DNA of 64,000 nt, from contig NZ_CP133319.1 of the NCBI RefSeq assembly GCF_038811545.1, positions 930,001-994,000 of the forward strand, given 5' to 3'. Every line of letters starts with the position of its first letter. Position 1 is the first letter of the stretch. The DNA is from Rhodoligotrophos sp. CJ14. GTDB lineage: Bacteria; Pseudomonadota; Alphaproteobacteria; Rhizobiales; Im1. Shown here in pieces: positions 9,591 to 18,824 of this stretch. Below the pieces are notes generated by a model that made no database searches, was not told the DNA's origin, and saw only the letters and a program-made list of their open reading frames with translations. The position numbers were made by a program, and so were the translations under genes.

Positions 9591-9628
9591 CGGCCCGTTC
9601 TTCTTGTGACGGGTCGGCGCTGGGTGCT

Positions 9629-10477
9629 TTACGGCAAGGACCGCCCGCCGACCTCGGCGGTAATCTCTGCTGCAATCGCCTTCACCGCAAGCCCAAGACT
9701 GGTCAGCCGGCCATCAGTGATGCGAGCGGTGGGGCCCGATACGGAGAGCGCCGCGAGCGCTGCCCCGTGCTCGTCATGGATCAGGCTGGCAAGACACCGC
9801 AGCCCGACCGCAGTCTCCTCATTGTCGATGGCAAAGCCGCGATTGCGGATCGCCGCCATCTCGCGGCGCAGCGCATCAATGGTGGTCAGCGTGTTCGGCG
9901 TCTCCCGCCGCAGCTCCTGCCCCATATAGATGCGGCAGGCATCGCTCTCATTCATATGCGCCATGAGCACTTTGCCGCAGGCTGACGCATGAAGCAGCGC
10001 GCGTGCGCCCGGTCCCGATACCACCCGCATCGCCTTCTGGCACTCGACTTGAGCGATATAGACGACCTCGCTGCGGTCATAGATCGCGAGATTGACCGTT
10101 TCTCCCGCCTGCTCCATCAGCCGCCGCATGAATGGCCGGGCAATCGCGGCAATGTCTCGCGAGCGTACGAAGGCCGAACCCACCCGGAAGGATTGCACGC
10201 CGACGAGCCAGGTCGAGCGCTCCTGGTCGAAGCGGACGAAGCGCTCATTCTGGAGGGTGGTGAGCAGGCGATGCGCGGTCGATGTCGGCAATCCAACCTC
10301 TTGCGCCACCTCGCTGAGCGACAGCCCCTGCGGATGATGGGATAGCGAGTTGAGCAGCTTCAGCGCGCGGCTGAGCGATTGCACCTGACCCGAAGCCCTC
10401 AAAACGTCTTTGCTCGGCACGAGAACTTCGAGGCGCCGCCGCTCTTCCTCAGTCGACACTCTGGCTATCATGTTCAT
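9629..10477 (-). CDS. IclR family transcriptional regulator
   Basis: A 282-residue regulator with an N-terminal winged helix (about residues 28-90; LSEVAQEVGLPTSTAHRLL is the recognition region) and a C-terminal IclR effector domain with VNLAIYDRSEVVYIAQVE and HASACGKVLMA. The start is either ATG 10477 or ATG 10471; an AGGAAGG site fits both. A weak promoter-like pair, TTGACC (10616-10621) and TATAAA (10595-10600) with a short 15-base spacer, lies upstream on the minus strand. Its target is unknown; no sugar or acid catabolic operon is directly adjacent. Confidence 0.93.
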   Translation of the reverse strand: MNMIARVSTEEERRRLEVLVPSKDVLRASGQVQSLSRALKLLNSLSHHPQGLSLSEVAQEVGLPTSTAHRLLTTLQNERFVRFDQERSTWLVGVQSFRVGSAFVRSRDIAAIARPFMRRLMEQAGETVNLAIYDRSEVVYIAQVECQKAMRVVSGPGARALLHASACGKVLMAHMNESDACRIYMGQELRRETPNTLTTIDALRREMAAIRNRGFAIDNEETAVGLRCLASLIHDEHGAALAALSVSGPTARITDGRLTSLGLAVKAIAAEITAEVGGRSLP

Positions 10478-10622
10478 GTCGCACCAGCCTTCCTGACGCG
10501 AGACCGACGGGATGATCCCCTCAGCTGCGTCCTAGCGATTGCCAGGCTGCGATCTCGACCACAGCCGCTGTGAGCCCCGCCCCTATTTCCAACTTTTATA
10601 GTTATGAATAGGCTGGGTCAAG

Positions 10623-11642
10623 CTATCTGATGCGCTGCGTGATGAGATCTGGCGTGACGGTGCTCTGGGAGGGCAGCGGCGCCGCCCTATGCTTCATCCA
10701 GGCGAGAATGTCACGATAGACGGTAAGCCGTTGCTTGTCGTGCAGCAGCATGTGCCAGCCCTCGGCATAATAGCCGATGGTGTGCGGCCCCCGCAGGGAA
10801 GCCATTACTGCAGCGGTGGGTGCCTTCGGAACCAGTTGATCATGCGCGCCATAGAGATAGAGCACGGGTCTCGATATGGCCGGTGCGGCGGAATAGGCCT
10901 CATCCATCAACGTGACCAGCCCATAGACGGCATCGAACCGGGTATCACGGATATAGAGATTGTCCTTGGACATCTCCCGCAATACGGCCATGTTGTCCGT
11001 TGGCCATATGTCGAGGCCGCTGCCGGTCGCGGTCTTTCCCGGTATGGTATGAGCGGCGATCCACAGCGCGCCCTTATAGAGCGGGTTCATGGCCTGCCAC
11101 CCCCAGATCGCCGGCGCAACCAGAATGGCTCCATCCACATCGAGCCCTTTGGTGAGGGCCACCATGGTCACCGCGCCGCCCATCGAGGTGCCGAGCACAT
11201 AGACCGGAACGCCGCGATGGCGCGCCTTGATCAGCCGCGTGATGGTCTGGAGATCGTCCACCATCACATCGCTTCCCGGCCACACGCCCCGCTGGGCGGT
11301 ATTGCCGAAACCGCGCTGATCATAGGCGTAGACCGTCACGCCGCGCTTGGCAAACCAGGGTGCGGCCAGTGCAAAGTCGCCGCTATAGGCATTGAAGCCA
11401 TGCACGGCGATGATCACCGCCTCGGGCCGGCGCGCTCGCCACACCTTCATCGGCAGCCGATAGCCATCTGCCATAATGGCGGCATCGTGGGTGAGATGCG
11501 GCACGGCGCTGTCGATGGGCCGCGACTGAAGCCGCGGCGCGCAAGAGCCAACCCACGCTGCAAGAATGAGGACGAGGATCAACCGAGCGGAAGGGCAAAG
11601 ATGCCGGGCGCATTTTCGAGCGAAGGAGAAAATGGTTGGCAT
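10623..11642 (-). CDS. Lipoprotein alpha/beta hydrolase (monoacylglycerol lipase-like, S33)
   Basis: A 339-residue hydrolase. A signal peptide (about 20-33, LILVLILAAWVGSC) ends in a lipobox with the acylated Cys at 34, so it is predicted to be membrane-anchored on the periplasmic side. Catalytic features are the oxyanion VHGFNAYSGD, nucleophile elbow GTSMGGAVT, Asp in YGAHDQLVPK and His in EGWHMLLHD. These match the lysophospholipase/monoacylglycerol lipase type. The frame is open to 11744, but that would run into the MBL gene; ATG 11642 places the signal peptide correctly. The MBL and GST genes lie upstream on the same strand. Confidence 0.88.
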   Translation of the reverse strand: MPTIFSFARKCARHLCPSARLILVLILAAWVGSCAPRLQSRPIDSAVPHLTHDAAIMADGYRLPMKVWRARRPEAVIIAVHGFNAYSGDFALAAPWFAKRGVTVYAYDQRGFGNTAQRGVWPGSDVMVDDLQTITRLIKARHRGVPVYVLGTSMGGAVTMVALTKGLDVDGAILVAPAIWGWQAMNPLYKGALWIAAHTIPGKTATGSGLDIWPTDNMAVLREMSKDNLYIRDTRFDAVYGLVTLMDEAYSAAPAISRPVLYLYGAHDQLVPKAPTAAVMASLRGPHTIGYYAEGWHMLLHDKQRLTVYRDILAWMKHRAAPLPSQSTVTPDLITQRIR

Positions 11643-11706
11643 GAGAAAAGCGCGACCGAGCAAGAGCCTTGAGCAGCGTCGTCTATCAGGAAGAAGCAAA
11701 TCCGCT

Positions 11707-12441
11707 CTAGAACGAGACCACACGCCCATCCTCGGCTGCTTCAAAAGCGATCTGTGAGAGGTCGGCGAGCATCTCGCGCCCCATATGGGTCAGCATCATG
11801 CGCCGTGCGGTGAATTCCGCCCTTCGCTCAACAAGTGTCCCGTAGCAGAGATGGTAGGGGATCTCGCGGTCCCGGGCATAGCACTCGCAGACGAAGAGGT
11901 CGGCATCCCGGGCGATCTCCAACAGGACGTCGGTCCATTCAGTGTCACCCGAATAGGCAAACACCTTACCGTCACATTCGAGCCTCAAGGCGGTGGCCGG
12001 CGCCCCAGAAGGATGGATCACCGCCCGGCTTTCGACCGCGATGCCGCAGATGGTGCAAGGGCTTCCGGGCTCGATCTCCACATAGTCCACCGCGAATGAT
12101 CGCTTTGCGGTGCTCGAGCCGGGGAACATGGCCTCGGCCAGGGCCATGACCCGAGCTTCCACCCCGGGCGGCCCGGCGATGATGAGCGGCCGGCTTCTTT
12201 GCGAGATGAACTGGCATTCCAGCAGGAGAAAAGGCAGGCCGCCGAAATGATCGCCGTGCAGATGGCTGAGGATGATGGCATCGATCCGATTGCGATCGAT
12301 ATTGAGCCGGTTCATGGCGATCAGTGACGATGCCCCGCAATCGATGAGCACCGTGGCAGCCGATGTCTCGAGCTGGAAGCAGGTGTTGAAACGCCCGCCA
12401 CTGCCGAACGCATCTCCGGTTCCGATGAATGTGATCCTCAT
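11707..12441 (-). CDS. MBL-fold metallohydrolase (RNase Z-like subgroup)
   Basis: A 244-residue metallo-beta-lactamase-fold protein. It has an N-terminal ITFIGTGDAFGSGG, the metal motif HLHGDHFGG (HxHxDH), a second Asp/His region near YSGDTEW and a distal His in MLTHMG. This resembles the short RNase Z/arylsulfatase-type group, but no exosite insert is evident, so a tRNA role is not claimed. The start at ATG 12441 has an AAGGGCGAG site and matches the usual beginning of the fold. ATG 12471 overlaps the GST stop by 4 bases and is the alternative. Confidence 0.86.
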   Translation of the reverse strand: MRITFIGTGDAFGSGGRFNTCFQLETSAATVLIDCGASSLIAMNRLNIDRNRIDAIILSHLHGDHFGGLPFLLLECQFISQRSRPLIIAGPPGVEARVMALAEAMFPGSSTAKRSFAVDYVEIEPGSPCTICGIAVESRAVIHPSGAPATALRLECDGKVFAYSGDTEWTDVLLEIARDADLFVCECYARDREIPYHLCYGTLVERRAEFTARRMMLTHMGREMLADLSQIAFEAAEDGRVVSF

Positions 12442-12467
12442 CTCGCCCTTAGAGACCACGTGAGCTC

Positions 12468-13079
12468 TCATGCTTTGGCGCTCGGGCGGGAGGAGACGCG
12501 TTCATGCCAGTCCTTCAGCTGCAGGTGATCGTCGGTAAGCGCCAATTTGGCCAGTTTCATGAAATCGACCGCCACAAGTGTGGTGATATCGGCCACCGAG
12601 AACTTATCTCCCGCGATGAATGGCCGCTGCGCGAGCTCGCGATTGAGGAAGTTCAGCATCCATGCCGCCTTGTCGCGATTGGCAGCCCCCCATTCGGGAA
12701 ATTGCGGCTGTTCGAGAGGCGCCATCTTTGGATTCGTATGTCTGAAAGCATGCGATACCGGATCAAGTAGACGCTGTTCGACCCGCCGCTGCCACATCTC
12801 GACTGCCGCCTTGTCGAAAGCATCGGTGCCAAACAGCGGCGGCTCCGGCTTGAGCTCTTCGAAGTAGCGGCAGATGGCGATCGTCTCGGCGATGACCCGC
12901 CCGTCATCCAGCAACAGGAATGGGAGCCGACCCATAGGATTGAGCCGCAGCATCTCCTCGGTGAGATGCGCCTTTTCATTGATGTCGACCTGAACGTGCT
13001 CGATCTCTACGCCCTTTTCAGCGAGAAAAATGCGAACACGCCGCGGGTTCGGCGCCCGGCCTTCCTCGAACAGCTTCAC
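12468..13079 (-). CDS. Glutathione S-transferase family protein
   Basis: A 203-residue protein with an N-terminal thioredoxin-fold domain (KLFEEGRAPNPRRVRIFLAEKG; the RLPFLLLDDG cis-Pro loop and ETIAICRYFE glutathione-contact helix near 50-70) and an all-helical C-terminal domain. It starts at a GTG at 13079 preceded by a good GGAGG. The catalytic residue is probably a Ser/Asn-type position near residue 11 and not certain. The MBL gene follows with a possible ATGA overlap. Confidence 0.9.
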   Translation of the reverse strand: MKLFEEGRAPNPRRVRIFLAEKGVEIEHVQVDINEKAHLTEEMLRLNPMGRLPFLLLDDGRVIAETIAICRYFEELKPEPPLFGTDAFDKAAVEMWQRRVEQRLLDPVSHAFRHTNPKMAPLEQPQFPEWGAANRDKAAWMLNFLNRELAQRPFIAGDKFSVADITTLVAVDFMKLAKLALTDDHLQLKDWHERVSSRPSAKA

Positions 13080-13317
13080 CTCGACCTCCGTAACAGTGCT
13101 GCCCTGCTTGTCTTAATGGTATTCGGACCATTCTATGAAAATACAAACCAAATCTATTTCACTCAGTTAACCAGCTTCGGGAAGCCCTTGTTAATCTGTC
13201 GCCTCTTATTTTGCCTGCACGATCGGCGTTGAACAGTGGACTGAAAAACAATAACCCGCCAACACAGCCGATTCCTGAGCGACCTTAGATCTTTAGCCTC
13301 TCAAGGGGACATAGAGA

Positions 13318-14277
13318 ATGAGCGACCAGGGTGTCGACACACTCTCGCTTATGCAGCCTGAAGACAATTTCCGCGCCAGATCAATCGCTTGCCTGCGATT
13401 GTTCGCCGCCGAGCAGCTACGGTTTACCTGTGTCCCTCCCGCCTTTGCAATTCTCGCACTGTTCCTGATCGGGCTCGCCAACAAGCCGAGTCACGGGCTA
13501 ATCTGGCTGGCGCTCATCTTCATCACAAAGGGCATTCAACTTCTTGTCTGTAGACAGATTATCAGGGCGGAACTCCGCCTCGATCACGACCCCAAGCCGT
13601 TCATCCTGCGGCTCGTAGGGACGAGTTCTCTCCTCACGCTCGTCTGGCTCTCACTGTTCTTCCTGGTCCCCGGCACCGCATCGCCGTTAACCATTGCCAT
13701 CGCCGTTGTGCCGGGAATCTTGTTCACAAGCTTCATTTTTTCCATCATCCGCTGCAGCCTCCGCAGCGACGGTGAGATTCAGCGCTTGATGGAGGAAACA
13801 GAAGAGGAGATCGTCTTGCCCAACCGCCTGGCGCGGGAAACGATCCGCCAGCTTCAGAGCCGGGCCAGCGCCCGCCAGATTATCCTGAGGCACACCAGCG
13901 AAGCAGGCCTGCCCCATCTGACCGGTGATCCGGTCGCCCTTCAGAATCTGTGGATGGCCATGGCGGCAAGCGCGCTGAACGCTTGTCCCTATGGGGGCAC
14001 CGTGACCATCAAGCTCAGCGTCAACGCATCCGCCGGCATAAGGCTGTCCGTAATCGGCGATGGCTATGCCGTGGGCAATGACAGCACGATCTTCCTCGCG
14101 AGCAGGCTTGCCCGGCGTCATGATGCCGCACTCACCATTCGCGCCCGCGACGGTGGCGGCACCGTCCTCTCGGTAGACTTCCCCGCCTGGCGGACCATCG
14201 ATACGACCCCTGTCGAGCAGCGTCCGCTGATGCGCCCCACCACCGGCCAGCGCTTATTGATGGCAGTGACCCGCTAG
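13318..14277 (+). CDS. Membrane protein with degenerate histidine-kinase-like ATPase domain
   Basis: A 319-residue protein with four hydrophobic segments (about residues 38-58, 62-82, 98-117 and 122-143). A cytoplasmic tail from ~150 to 298 follows the HATPase_c plan: GDPVALQNLW, SALNACPYGGTVTIKL (N-box-like), RLSVIGDGYAVG in place of the DxGxG G1 box, and GGGTVLSVDFP at the end. There is no HisKA H-box, the G2 GxG loop is missing (STIFLASRLARRH stands there) and the ATP lid is shortened. It may be a pseudokinase or an anti-sigma/scaffold-type ATPase-fold protein. It has its own upstream gap and no response regulator beside it. Function unknown. Confidence 0.72.
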   Translation: MSDQGVDTLSLMQPEDNFRARSIACLRLFAAEQLRFTCVPPAFAILALFLIGLANKPSHGLIWLALIFITKGIQLLVCRQIIRAELRLDHDPKPFILRLVGTSSLLTLVWLSLFFLVPGTASPLTIAIAVVPGILFTSFIFSIIRCSLRSDGEIQRLMEETEEEIVLPNRLARETIRQLQSRASARQIILRHTSEAGLPHLTGDPVALQNLWMAMAASALNACPYGGTVTIKLSVNASAGIRLSVIGDGYAVGNDSTIFLASRLARRHDAALTIRARDGGGTVLSVDFPAWRTIDTTPVEQRPLMRPTTGQRLLMAVTR

Positions 14278-14301
14278 CGCCCTCCCCAGTAGAATGCAGG
14301 C

Positions 14302-15330
14302 TTAGCGGCTGGGTCCGCTCACCCCTGCCTCACCGAACGTCGCCATGCCTCGGTGGATCTGAGCTGCGGATTTCAGCACCCCGGCCGCCAGCGCGGCCCC
14401 GCTGGCCTCCCCCAGCCGCATGCCGAGATCAAGCAGGGGCACTTTACCCAAACGTTCGAGCAGCAGGCCGTGGGCCGGCTCGGCTGAGCGATGGCCGGCA
14501 ACGCAATGATCCAGCGCATCCGGGGAAATCGCATGGAGAATGGCGGCCGCCGCACAGCAGACAAAGCCATCGAGCACCACCGGAACCTGCCGCATGCGCG
14601 CGCCAATGATCGCGCCGCAAATGGCGGCAAATTCCCGCCCCCCCAGGCGGGTGAGTATGGCGAGGGGATCGCCTAAGGCATCTTCGTGGAGCTCGACGGC
14701 CCGCGTCACCACTTCGGCTTTCCGCCGAACGCCCGCTTCATCGAGCCCGGTACCCGGGCCGACCCAATCCATGGCCTCGCCACCAAACAGCGCAAGGCAA
14801 AGAGCGGACGCGACCGTTGTATTCCCGATCCCCATCTCGCCCAAGCAGAGCAGATCGATTGGCGCCGCCACCGCCTCGAACCCATAGACTATCGTGGCGG
14901 CACATTCTTCCTCGGTCATGGCGGCGGTCTCGCTGATATCGCCCGTCGGCACCTCGAGCCCGAGTTCGAACACCTGCAGGCCAAGCCCAAGGCTCTCGCA
15001 GATCTGGTTGATCGCCGCGCCACCATTACGGAAATTCGTCACCATCTCCGCGGTGACGGAGGATGGATAGGCCGCAACCCCTTGCGCCACCACCCCGTGA
15101 TTTCCTGCATAGACCACCACCATGGCCTGCCGCATGGAGGGCGGATGCTGCCCCTGCCAGGCGGCGAGCCAGGCGGCAAGCTCCTCCAGTCTGCCGAGCG
15201 AGCCTTGCGGTTTGGTGAGCTCACTCTGCCGCGCCTTTGCGGCCGCTTCCGCCGCGAGATCGGGCCCTGGCAGGTTCCTGATGAGGTCCCGCAACTCTTC
15301 TAGGGCGCTGATGCCCTGCGCATCTGTCAT
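14302..15330 (-). CDS. cobT: Nicotinate-nucleotide--dimethylbenzimidazole phosphoribosyltransferase CobT
   Basis: A 342-residue enzyme that makes alpha-ribazole phosphate from nicotinate mononucleotide and dimethylbenzimidazole for the lower ligand of cobalamin. Family blocks are VVYAGNHGVVAQGVAAYPSS near 75, CLGEMGIGNTTVASAL near 175, the GTGLDEAGVRRK loop, and LDLGMRLGEASGAALA with the catalytic Glu near 315. ATG 15330 is preferred to a TTG at 15348. It is divergent from cobS, the next enzyme of nucleotide loop assembly. It converges with the upstream membrane protein (24-base gap). Confidence 0.96.
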   Translation of the reverse strand: MTDAQGISALEELRDLIRNLPGPDLAAEAAAKARQSELTKPQGSLGRLEELAAWLAAWQGQHPPSMRQAMVVVYAGNHGVVAQGVAAYPSSVTAEMVTNFRNGGAAINQICESLGLGLQVFELGLEVPTGDISETAAMTEEECAATIVYGFEAVAAPIDLLCLGEMGIGNTTVASALCLALFGGEAMDWVGPGTGLDEAGVRRKAEVVTRAVELHEDALGDPLAILTRLGGREFAAICGAIIGARMRQVPVVLDGFVCCAAAAILHAISPDALDHCVAGHRSAEPAHGLLLERLGKVPLLDLGMRLGEASGAALAAGVLKSAAQIHRGMATFGEAGVSGPSR

Positions 15331-15440
15331 GAAAATGCCGTCCGCCAATGATCACTGGGGCGCGCTTTACAGCCGCCCATTGAGACGGCTATAGCCGCTG
15401 GCTTGGCGGCTTGAAAGCGCAGCAATCGAGGTGGATGAAT

Positions 15441-16250
15441 ATGCCGCGTATGGATGGTCGCGATGCCTGGTTTGACGGCTCCCGCTGGTGGGAGGACAGC
15501 CGATATGCTCTCGGGCTCCTGACGCGGCTGCCCTTTGGGACCGCCGCGCCTCCCGACGGGGACTTCGCCCTTGCCATGCGTGCCTTTCCAATCGCCGGCA
15601 TCGTTTTGGGGTTGCTGACCGGCCTTCTTTTCGCGATTGCCATCGAGCTTGGCCTCTCGGTTTTCCTGGCCGCAACGATCGCTGTGGCCGGCGCCATGCT
15701 GATGACCGGCTGTTTTCATGAAGACGGTCTGGCGGACACGGCTGACGGGCTCGGTGGAGGGCCGACGGCCGAGGCAAAGCTGCTCATCATGCGCGATTCG
15801 CGCCTTGGCACTTACGGTGCCTGCGCCGTGATCATTGCGGTTCTGCTGCGCATCGGCGCCATTATCGAAATCTCCGATTTCGGCGGCTGGGCCAATATCA
15901 TCGTGGTGTTGGCCGCCTCCGGCGCTTGGTCGCGAGCACTGATGGTTCGCCTGCTCGGCTCGCTGCCGCCCGCCCGAAGCGATGGGTTATCCGCCGCCGC
16001 CGGAACGCCGGATACCAGGATCATCCGCCAGGCGCTCGCTCTGGGCGGCATCATGGCCGGCCTCCTCACCATCTGGAGCTTCGGCCTGTTCGCGGGCCTG
16101 GTGGCTCTCCTTGCGGCCTATATTGCCTATCTGCTTGTGCGCCGGCTTGCGAACAAACACATAGGTGGCCAAACTGGCGATATCGCGGGCGCCGTGCAGC
16201 AAGCCAGCGAAATTGCCTTTCTTCTGGCCATTGCCGCCGCCCTGCCGTGA
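15441..16250 (+). CDS. cobS: Adenosylcobinamide-GDP ribazoletransferase CobS
   Basis: A ~269-residue integral membrane enzyme joining alpha-ribazole (or its phosphate) to adenosylcobinamide-GDP, the final assembly step of cobalamin. The family signature is clear: LLTRLPFG near the start, FPIAGIVLGLLTG, and FHEDGLADTADGLGGGPTAE with the metal-binding acidic residues, then MRDSRLGTYGA. Multiple hydrophobic segments follow. The track allows a TTG start at 15411; ATG 15441 has GAGG nine bases upstream and is preferred (ATG 15435 also possible). It diverges from cobT over ~110 bases with no room for a cobalamin riboswitch. Confidence 0.94.
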   Translation: MPRMDGRDAWFDGSRWWEDSRYALGLLTRLPFGTAAPPDGDFALAMRAFPIAGIVLGLLTGLLFAIAIELGLSVFLAATIAVAGAMLMTGCFHEDGLADTADGLGGGPTAEAKLLIMRDSRLGTYGACAVIIAVLLRIGAIIEISDFGGWANIIVVLAASGAWSRALMVRLLGSLPPARSDGLSAAAGTPDTRIIRQALALGGIMAGLLTIWSFGLFAGLVALLAAYIAYLLVRRLANKHIGGQTGDIAGAVQQASEIAFLLAIAAALP

Positions 16251-16263
16251 ACGATGTGAGCTT

Positions 16264-16521
16264 ATGAGCGCAACCGTCATCGAGACACCCTGCATCAAGG
16301 TCTGCGTGGTCGATTTCGACACCCGGCTTTGTATCGGCTGTGGGCGAAGCGGGGATGAGATTGGCGGCTGGCTTGCCATGACCGCCGAGCAACGCAAGGC
16401 GGTGATGGCCGAGTTGCCAGCGCGGCTTAAGGCGATGACGGCTGAGCGCCGGCGCAAAGGCGGTGCCCGGGCCCGCCGCTCCCTCACCCATGAGCCCGTC
16501 TCGGGGACCGACCTCGCATGA
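16264..16521 (+). CDS. DUF1289 family Cys-rich small protein
   Basis: An 85-residue protein. The first half carries the DUF1289 pattern TPCIKVC...CIGCGRSGDEIGGW, with four Cys likely to bind a metal or Fe-S cluster. A basic tail follows (RRRKGGARARRS). Function is not established for the family. The ATG at 16264 is chosen because the family starts just before PCIKVC. Its stop overlaps the start of the protease gene by 4 bases (ATGA), so the two are translationally coupled. Confidence 0.9.
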   Translation: MSATVIETPCIKVCVVDFDTRLCIGCGRSGDEIGGWLAMTAEQRKAVMAELPARLKAMTAERRRKGGARARRSLTHEPVSGTDLA

Positions 16522-17228
16522 TCGGCTGGATCGGCATAGGCATCCTCGCACTTGCCGCGATCATCCTGATCCTTGTGGAGGACCCGGGCGCAGCGCTCGG
16601 CGTCACCGACAGCGATTTCGCGCGCATCGCCTCCGCAACGGCCCTCCTGCTGGTGATCGGCCTTCCGCTGCTCTGGTCCTATCGCGGGCGCATGGGCACA
16701 GCCGCCCAGCATATCGCCATTTGGCTCGCCATCGCGCTGCTGCTGCTCATCGCCTATACCTACCGTTTCGAGCTGTCGACCATCGGCCAACGCCTTGCCG
16801 GGGAACTGATCCCCGGCCTTCCCGCGTCCCAGACCATCAGCGTCGATGGCGCCGACCAGCAGATCGTGACCATCCGCGCCGATAGCACGGGCCATTTCAG
16901 CGTGCGCGCCGAAATCAACGGCCATTCCCTGCCCATGCTCATTGACACCGGGGCGACCACCGTCACGCTTGCTCACGAGGATGCGCGCAAGGTCGGCATC
17001 AACCCCGATGACCTCTATTTCAATATTCCCGTGGAGACCGCAAACGGACGCACAGAGGCTGCTGAGGTGCGGCTTCAGTCCGTATCGGTGGGCGGGATCG
17101 CCGTGCAAGGCTTGCGCGCGCTGGTCACCAGGCCCGGAGCGATGCGCGGCAGTCTCTTGGGCATGAATTACCTTCGCAGCCTCGGTGCCTTCGAGTTCCG
17201 TGGCGGCGAACTGGTTCTGCATAAATGA
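16518..17228 (+). CDS. TIGR02281-type retropepsin-like aspartic protease, membrane-anchored
   Basis: A 236-residue protein with three hydrophobic stretches in the first ~82 residues and a C-terminal single-lobe aspartic protease domain. The catalytic D143 lies in MLIDTGATTVTL, and the domain ends with the GSLLGMNYLRSLGAFEF block typical of clan AA bacterial retropepsins. Such enzymes act as dimers; the domain probably faces the periplasm (inference). It follows DUF1289 with a 4-base overlap and precedes the phosphohexomutase by 39 bases. Confidence 0.9.
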   Translation: MIGWIGIGILALAAIILILVEDPGAALGVTDSDFARIASATALLLVIGLPLLWSYRGRMGTAAQHIAIWLAIALLLLIAYTYRFELSTIGQRLAGELIPGLPASQTISVDGADQQIVTIRADSTGHFSVRAEINGHSLPMLIDTGATTVTLAHEDARKVGINPDDLYFNIPVETANGRTEAAEVRLQSVSVGGIAVQGLRALVTRPGAMRGSLLGMNYLRSLGAFEFRGGELVLHK

Positions 17229-17267
17229 CGTTAAACAAGCGCAGTTACTCTGAGGAAGGAGCATCCG

Positions 17268-18770
17268 ATGGCCGTGAAGCCGAGGCAGGACCTGGTTCCC
17301 AACACTCGCGAATATGAGGAGCTGCCGCTGGTCAAGGCGACCGGCTTTCGGGAATATGATGCGCGCTGGCTATTCGGGCCGGAGGTCAACCTGCTCGGCA
17401 TGCGCTGTCTCGGCCTTGCGCTGGGCACGTTCCTGGCTGACCGCGGCATAAAGCCAGAAATCGTAGTGGGCCACGATTATCGCTCCTATTCCTCATCCAT
17501 CAAACACGCCCTGATCACCGGTCTGCTCGGCTCAGGCTGCACCGTGCACGATATCGGCCTGGCCATGACCCCCATGGCCTATTTCGCCCAGTTCGCCCTG
17601 GACGTGCCGGCGGTCGCCATGGTCACCGCCAGCCATAATGACAATGGCTGGACCGGCGTGAAGATGGGCATGGACCGGCCAGTGACCTTCGGCCCCGACG
17701 AAATGACGGCCCTGAAGGAGATCGTGATGAACGGCGCCTGGCGCGAGCGCCCGGGCGGCGAGCTCAAGCTCGTGCAGGATCTCCAGCAGCGCTACATCGA
17801 GGATTTGACCAACCGGCCGAAGCTCAAACGCCGGCTGAAGGTGGTCGCAGCGTGCGGCAATGGCACCGCCGGCGCCTTTGCGCCGGAGATCCTTGAGCGG
17901 ATCGGCTGCGAGGTGATCCCGCTCGATTGCGACCTCGACTACACTTTCCCCAACTACAACCCCAACCCCGAAGACCTGAAGATGCTGCACGCCATCGCCG
18001 ATAAGGTGCGTGCAACCGGTGCCGATATAGGCCTGGGCTTCGATGGTGACGGCGACCGCTGTGGCGTGATCGACGATGAGGGCGAGGAGATCTTCGCGGA
18101 CAAGGTCGGCGTGATGCTTGCCCGCGATCTCTCGACGCTCAATCCCGGCGCAACCTTCGTCGTCGACGTCAAATCGACCGGCCTCTTCCTCACCGATCCC
18201 GTGTTGAAGCAGAACGGTGTGAAGGCAGATTACTGGAAGACCGGTCATTCCCATATCAAGCGCCGCAACCGTGACATCAAGGCGCTCGCGGGCTTCGAGA
18301 AGTCGGGCCACTATTTCTTCAACGCCCCCGTGGGGCGCGGCTATGACGACGGTTTGGTCTCCGCCATCGCGATCTGTGACATGCTGGATCGCAATCCGGA
18401 CAAGTCCATGGCCGACCTCAAGAACGCGCTGCCGCGCACCTGGGGCTCGCCCACCATGTCACCCCACTGCCCCGACGAGGTGAAATACGACATCGTCGAT
18501 AAGGTCGTCCGCCACTACCAGAAACTCGCCGCCAATGGCGAGCGGGTGGCAGGCCAGCCGATTCGGGAGCTCGTCACCGTGAACGGCGTGCGCGTGACTT
18601 TGGCCGATGGCACCTGGGGTCTCGTGCGCGCCTCCTCCAACAAGCCGGAACTGGTGGTCGTCTGCGAAAGTCCGAGCTCGGAGGAGATGATGAAGGCGAT
18701 GTTCAAGAACATCGACATGCATCTTTCCGACTATCCCGAAGTGGGCGAGTACAACCAGAAGATCGCTTGA
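17268..18770 (+). CDS. Phosphomannomutase/phosphoglucomutase
   Basis: A 500-residue alpha-D-phosphohexomutase interconverting the 1- and 6-phosphates of mannose or glucose for surface sugar synthesis. It has all four landmarks: catalytic Ser122 in TASHNDNGW, the metal loop GFDGDGDRCGV near 258-268, a sugar-binding GFEKSGHYFF near 345, and the phosphate-binding RASSNKPEL near 455. A GAGGAAGGAG site precedes ATG 17268. Length is close to AlgC-type enzymes. A hairpin follows the stop. Confidence 0.93.
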   Translation: MAVKPRQDLVPNTREYEELPLVKATGFREYDARWLFGPEVNLLGMRCLGLALGTFLADRGIKPEIVVGHDYRSYSSSIKHALITGLLGSGCTVHDIGLAMTPMAYFAQFALDVPAVAMVTASHNDNGWTGVKMGMDRPVTFGPDEMTALKEIVMNGAWRERPGGELKLVQDLQQRYIEDLTNRPKLKRRLKVVAACGNGTAGAFAPEILERIGCEVIPLDCDLDYTFPNYNPNPEDLKMLHAIADKVRATGADIGLGFDGDGDRCGVIDDEGEEIFADKVGVMLARDLSTLNPGATFVVDVKSTGLFLTDPVLKQNGVKADYWKTGHSHIKRRNRDIKALAGFEKSGHYFFNAPVGRGYDDGLVSAIAICDMLDRNPDKSMADLKNALPRTWGSPTMSPHCPDEVKYDIVDKVVRHYQKLAANGERVAGQPIRELVTVNGVRVTLADGTWGLVRASSNKPELVVVCESPSSEEMMKAMFKNIDMHLSDYPEVGEYNQKIA

Positions 18771-18787
18771 GAGAGCAAATCCGTCGT

Positions 18788-18824
18788 GGCAACGGCAAAG
18801 GCTCATGCCTGCGCTTCCGTTGCC
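18788..18824 (+). terminator. Hairpin downstream of the phosphohexomutase gene
   Basis: Perfect 8-base arms GGCAACGG (18788-18795) and CCGTTGCC (18817-18824) begin 18 bases after the stop. There is no T-run, so this may be a weak or factor-assisted terminator separating the mutase from accBC. A TATAAC element at 18838-18843 could be the -10 of the accB promoter. Confidence 0.4.

Noticed and set aside
15331-15440. Cobalamin riboswitch between cobT and cobS
   Set aside because: The gap is only ~110 bases and shows no B12-box-like sequence.
15987-17264. 425-aa minus-strand open frame across cobS, DUF1289 and the retropepsin gene
   Set aside because: Three well-supported genes occupy the other strand; the peptide is a composition artefact of GC-rich DNA.
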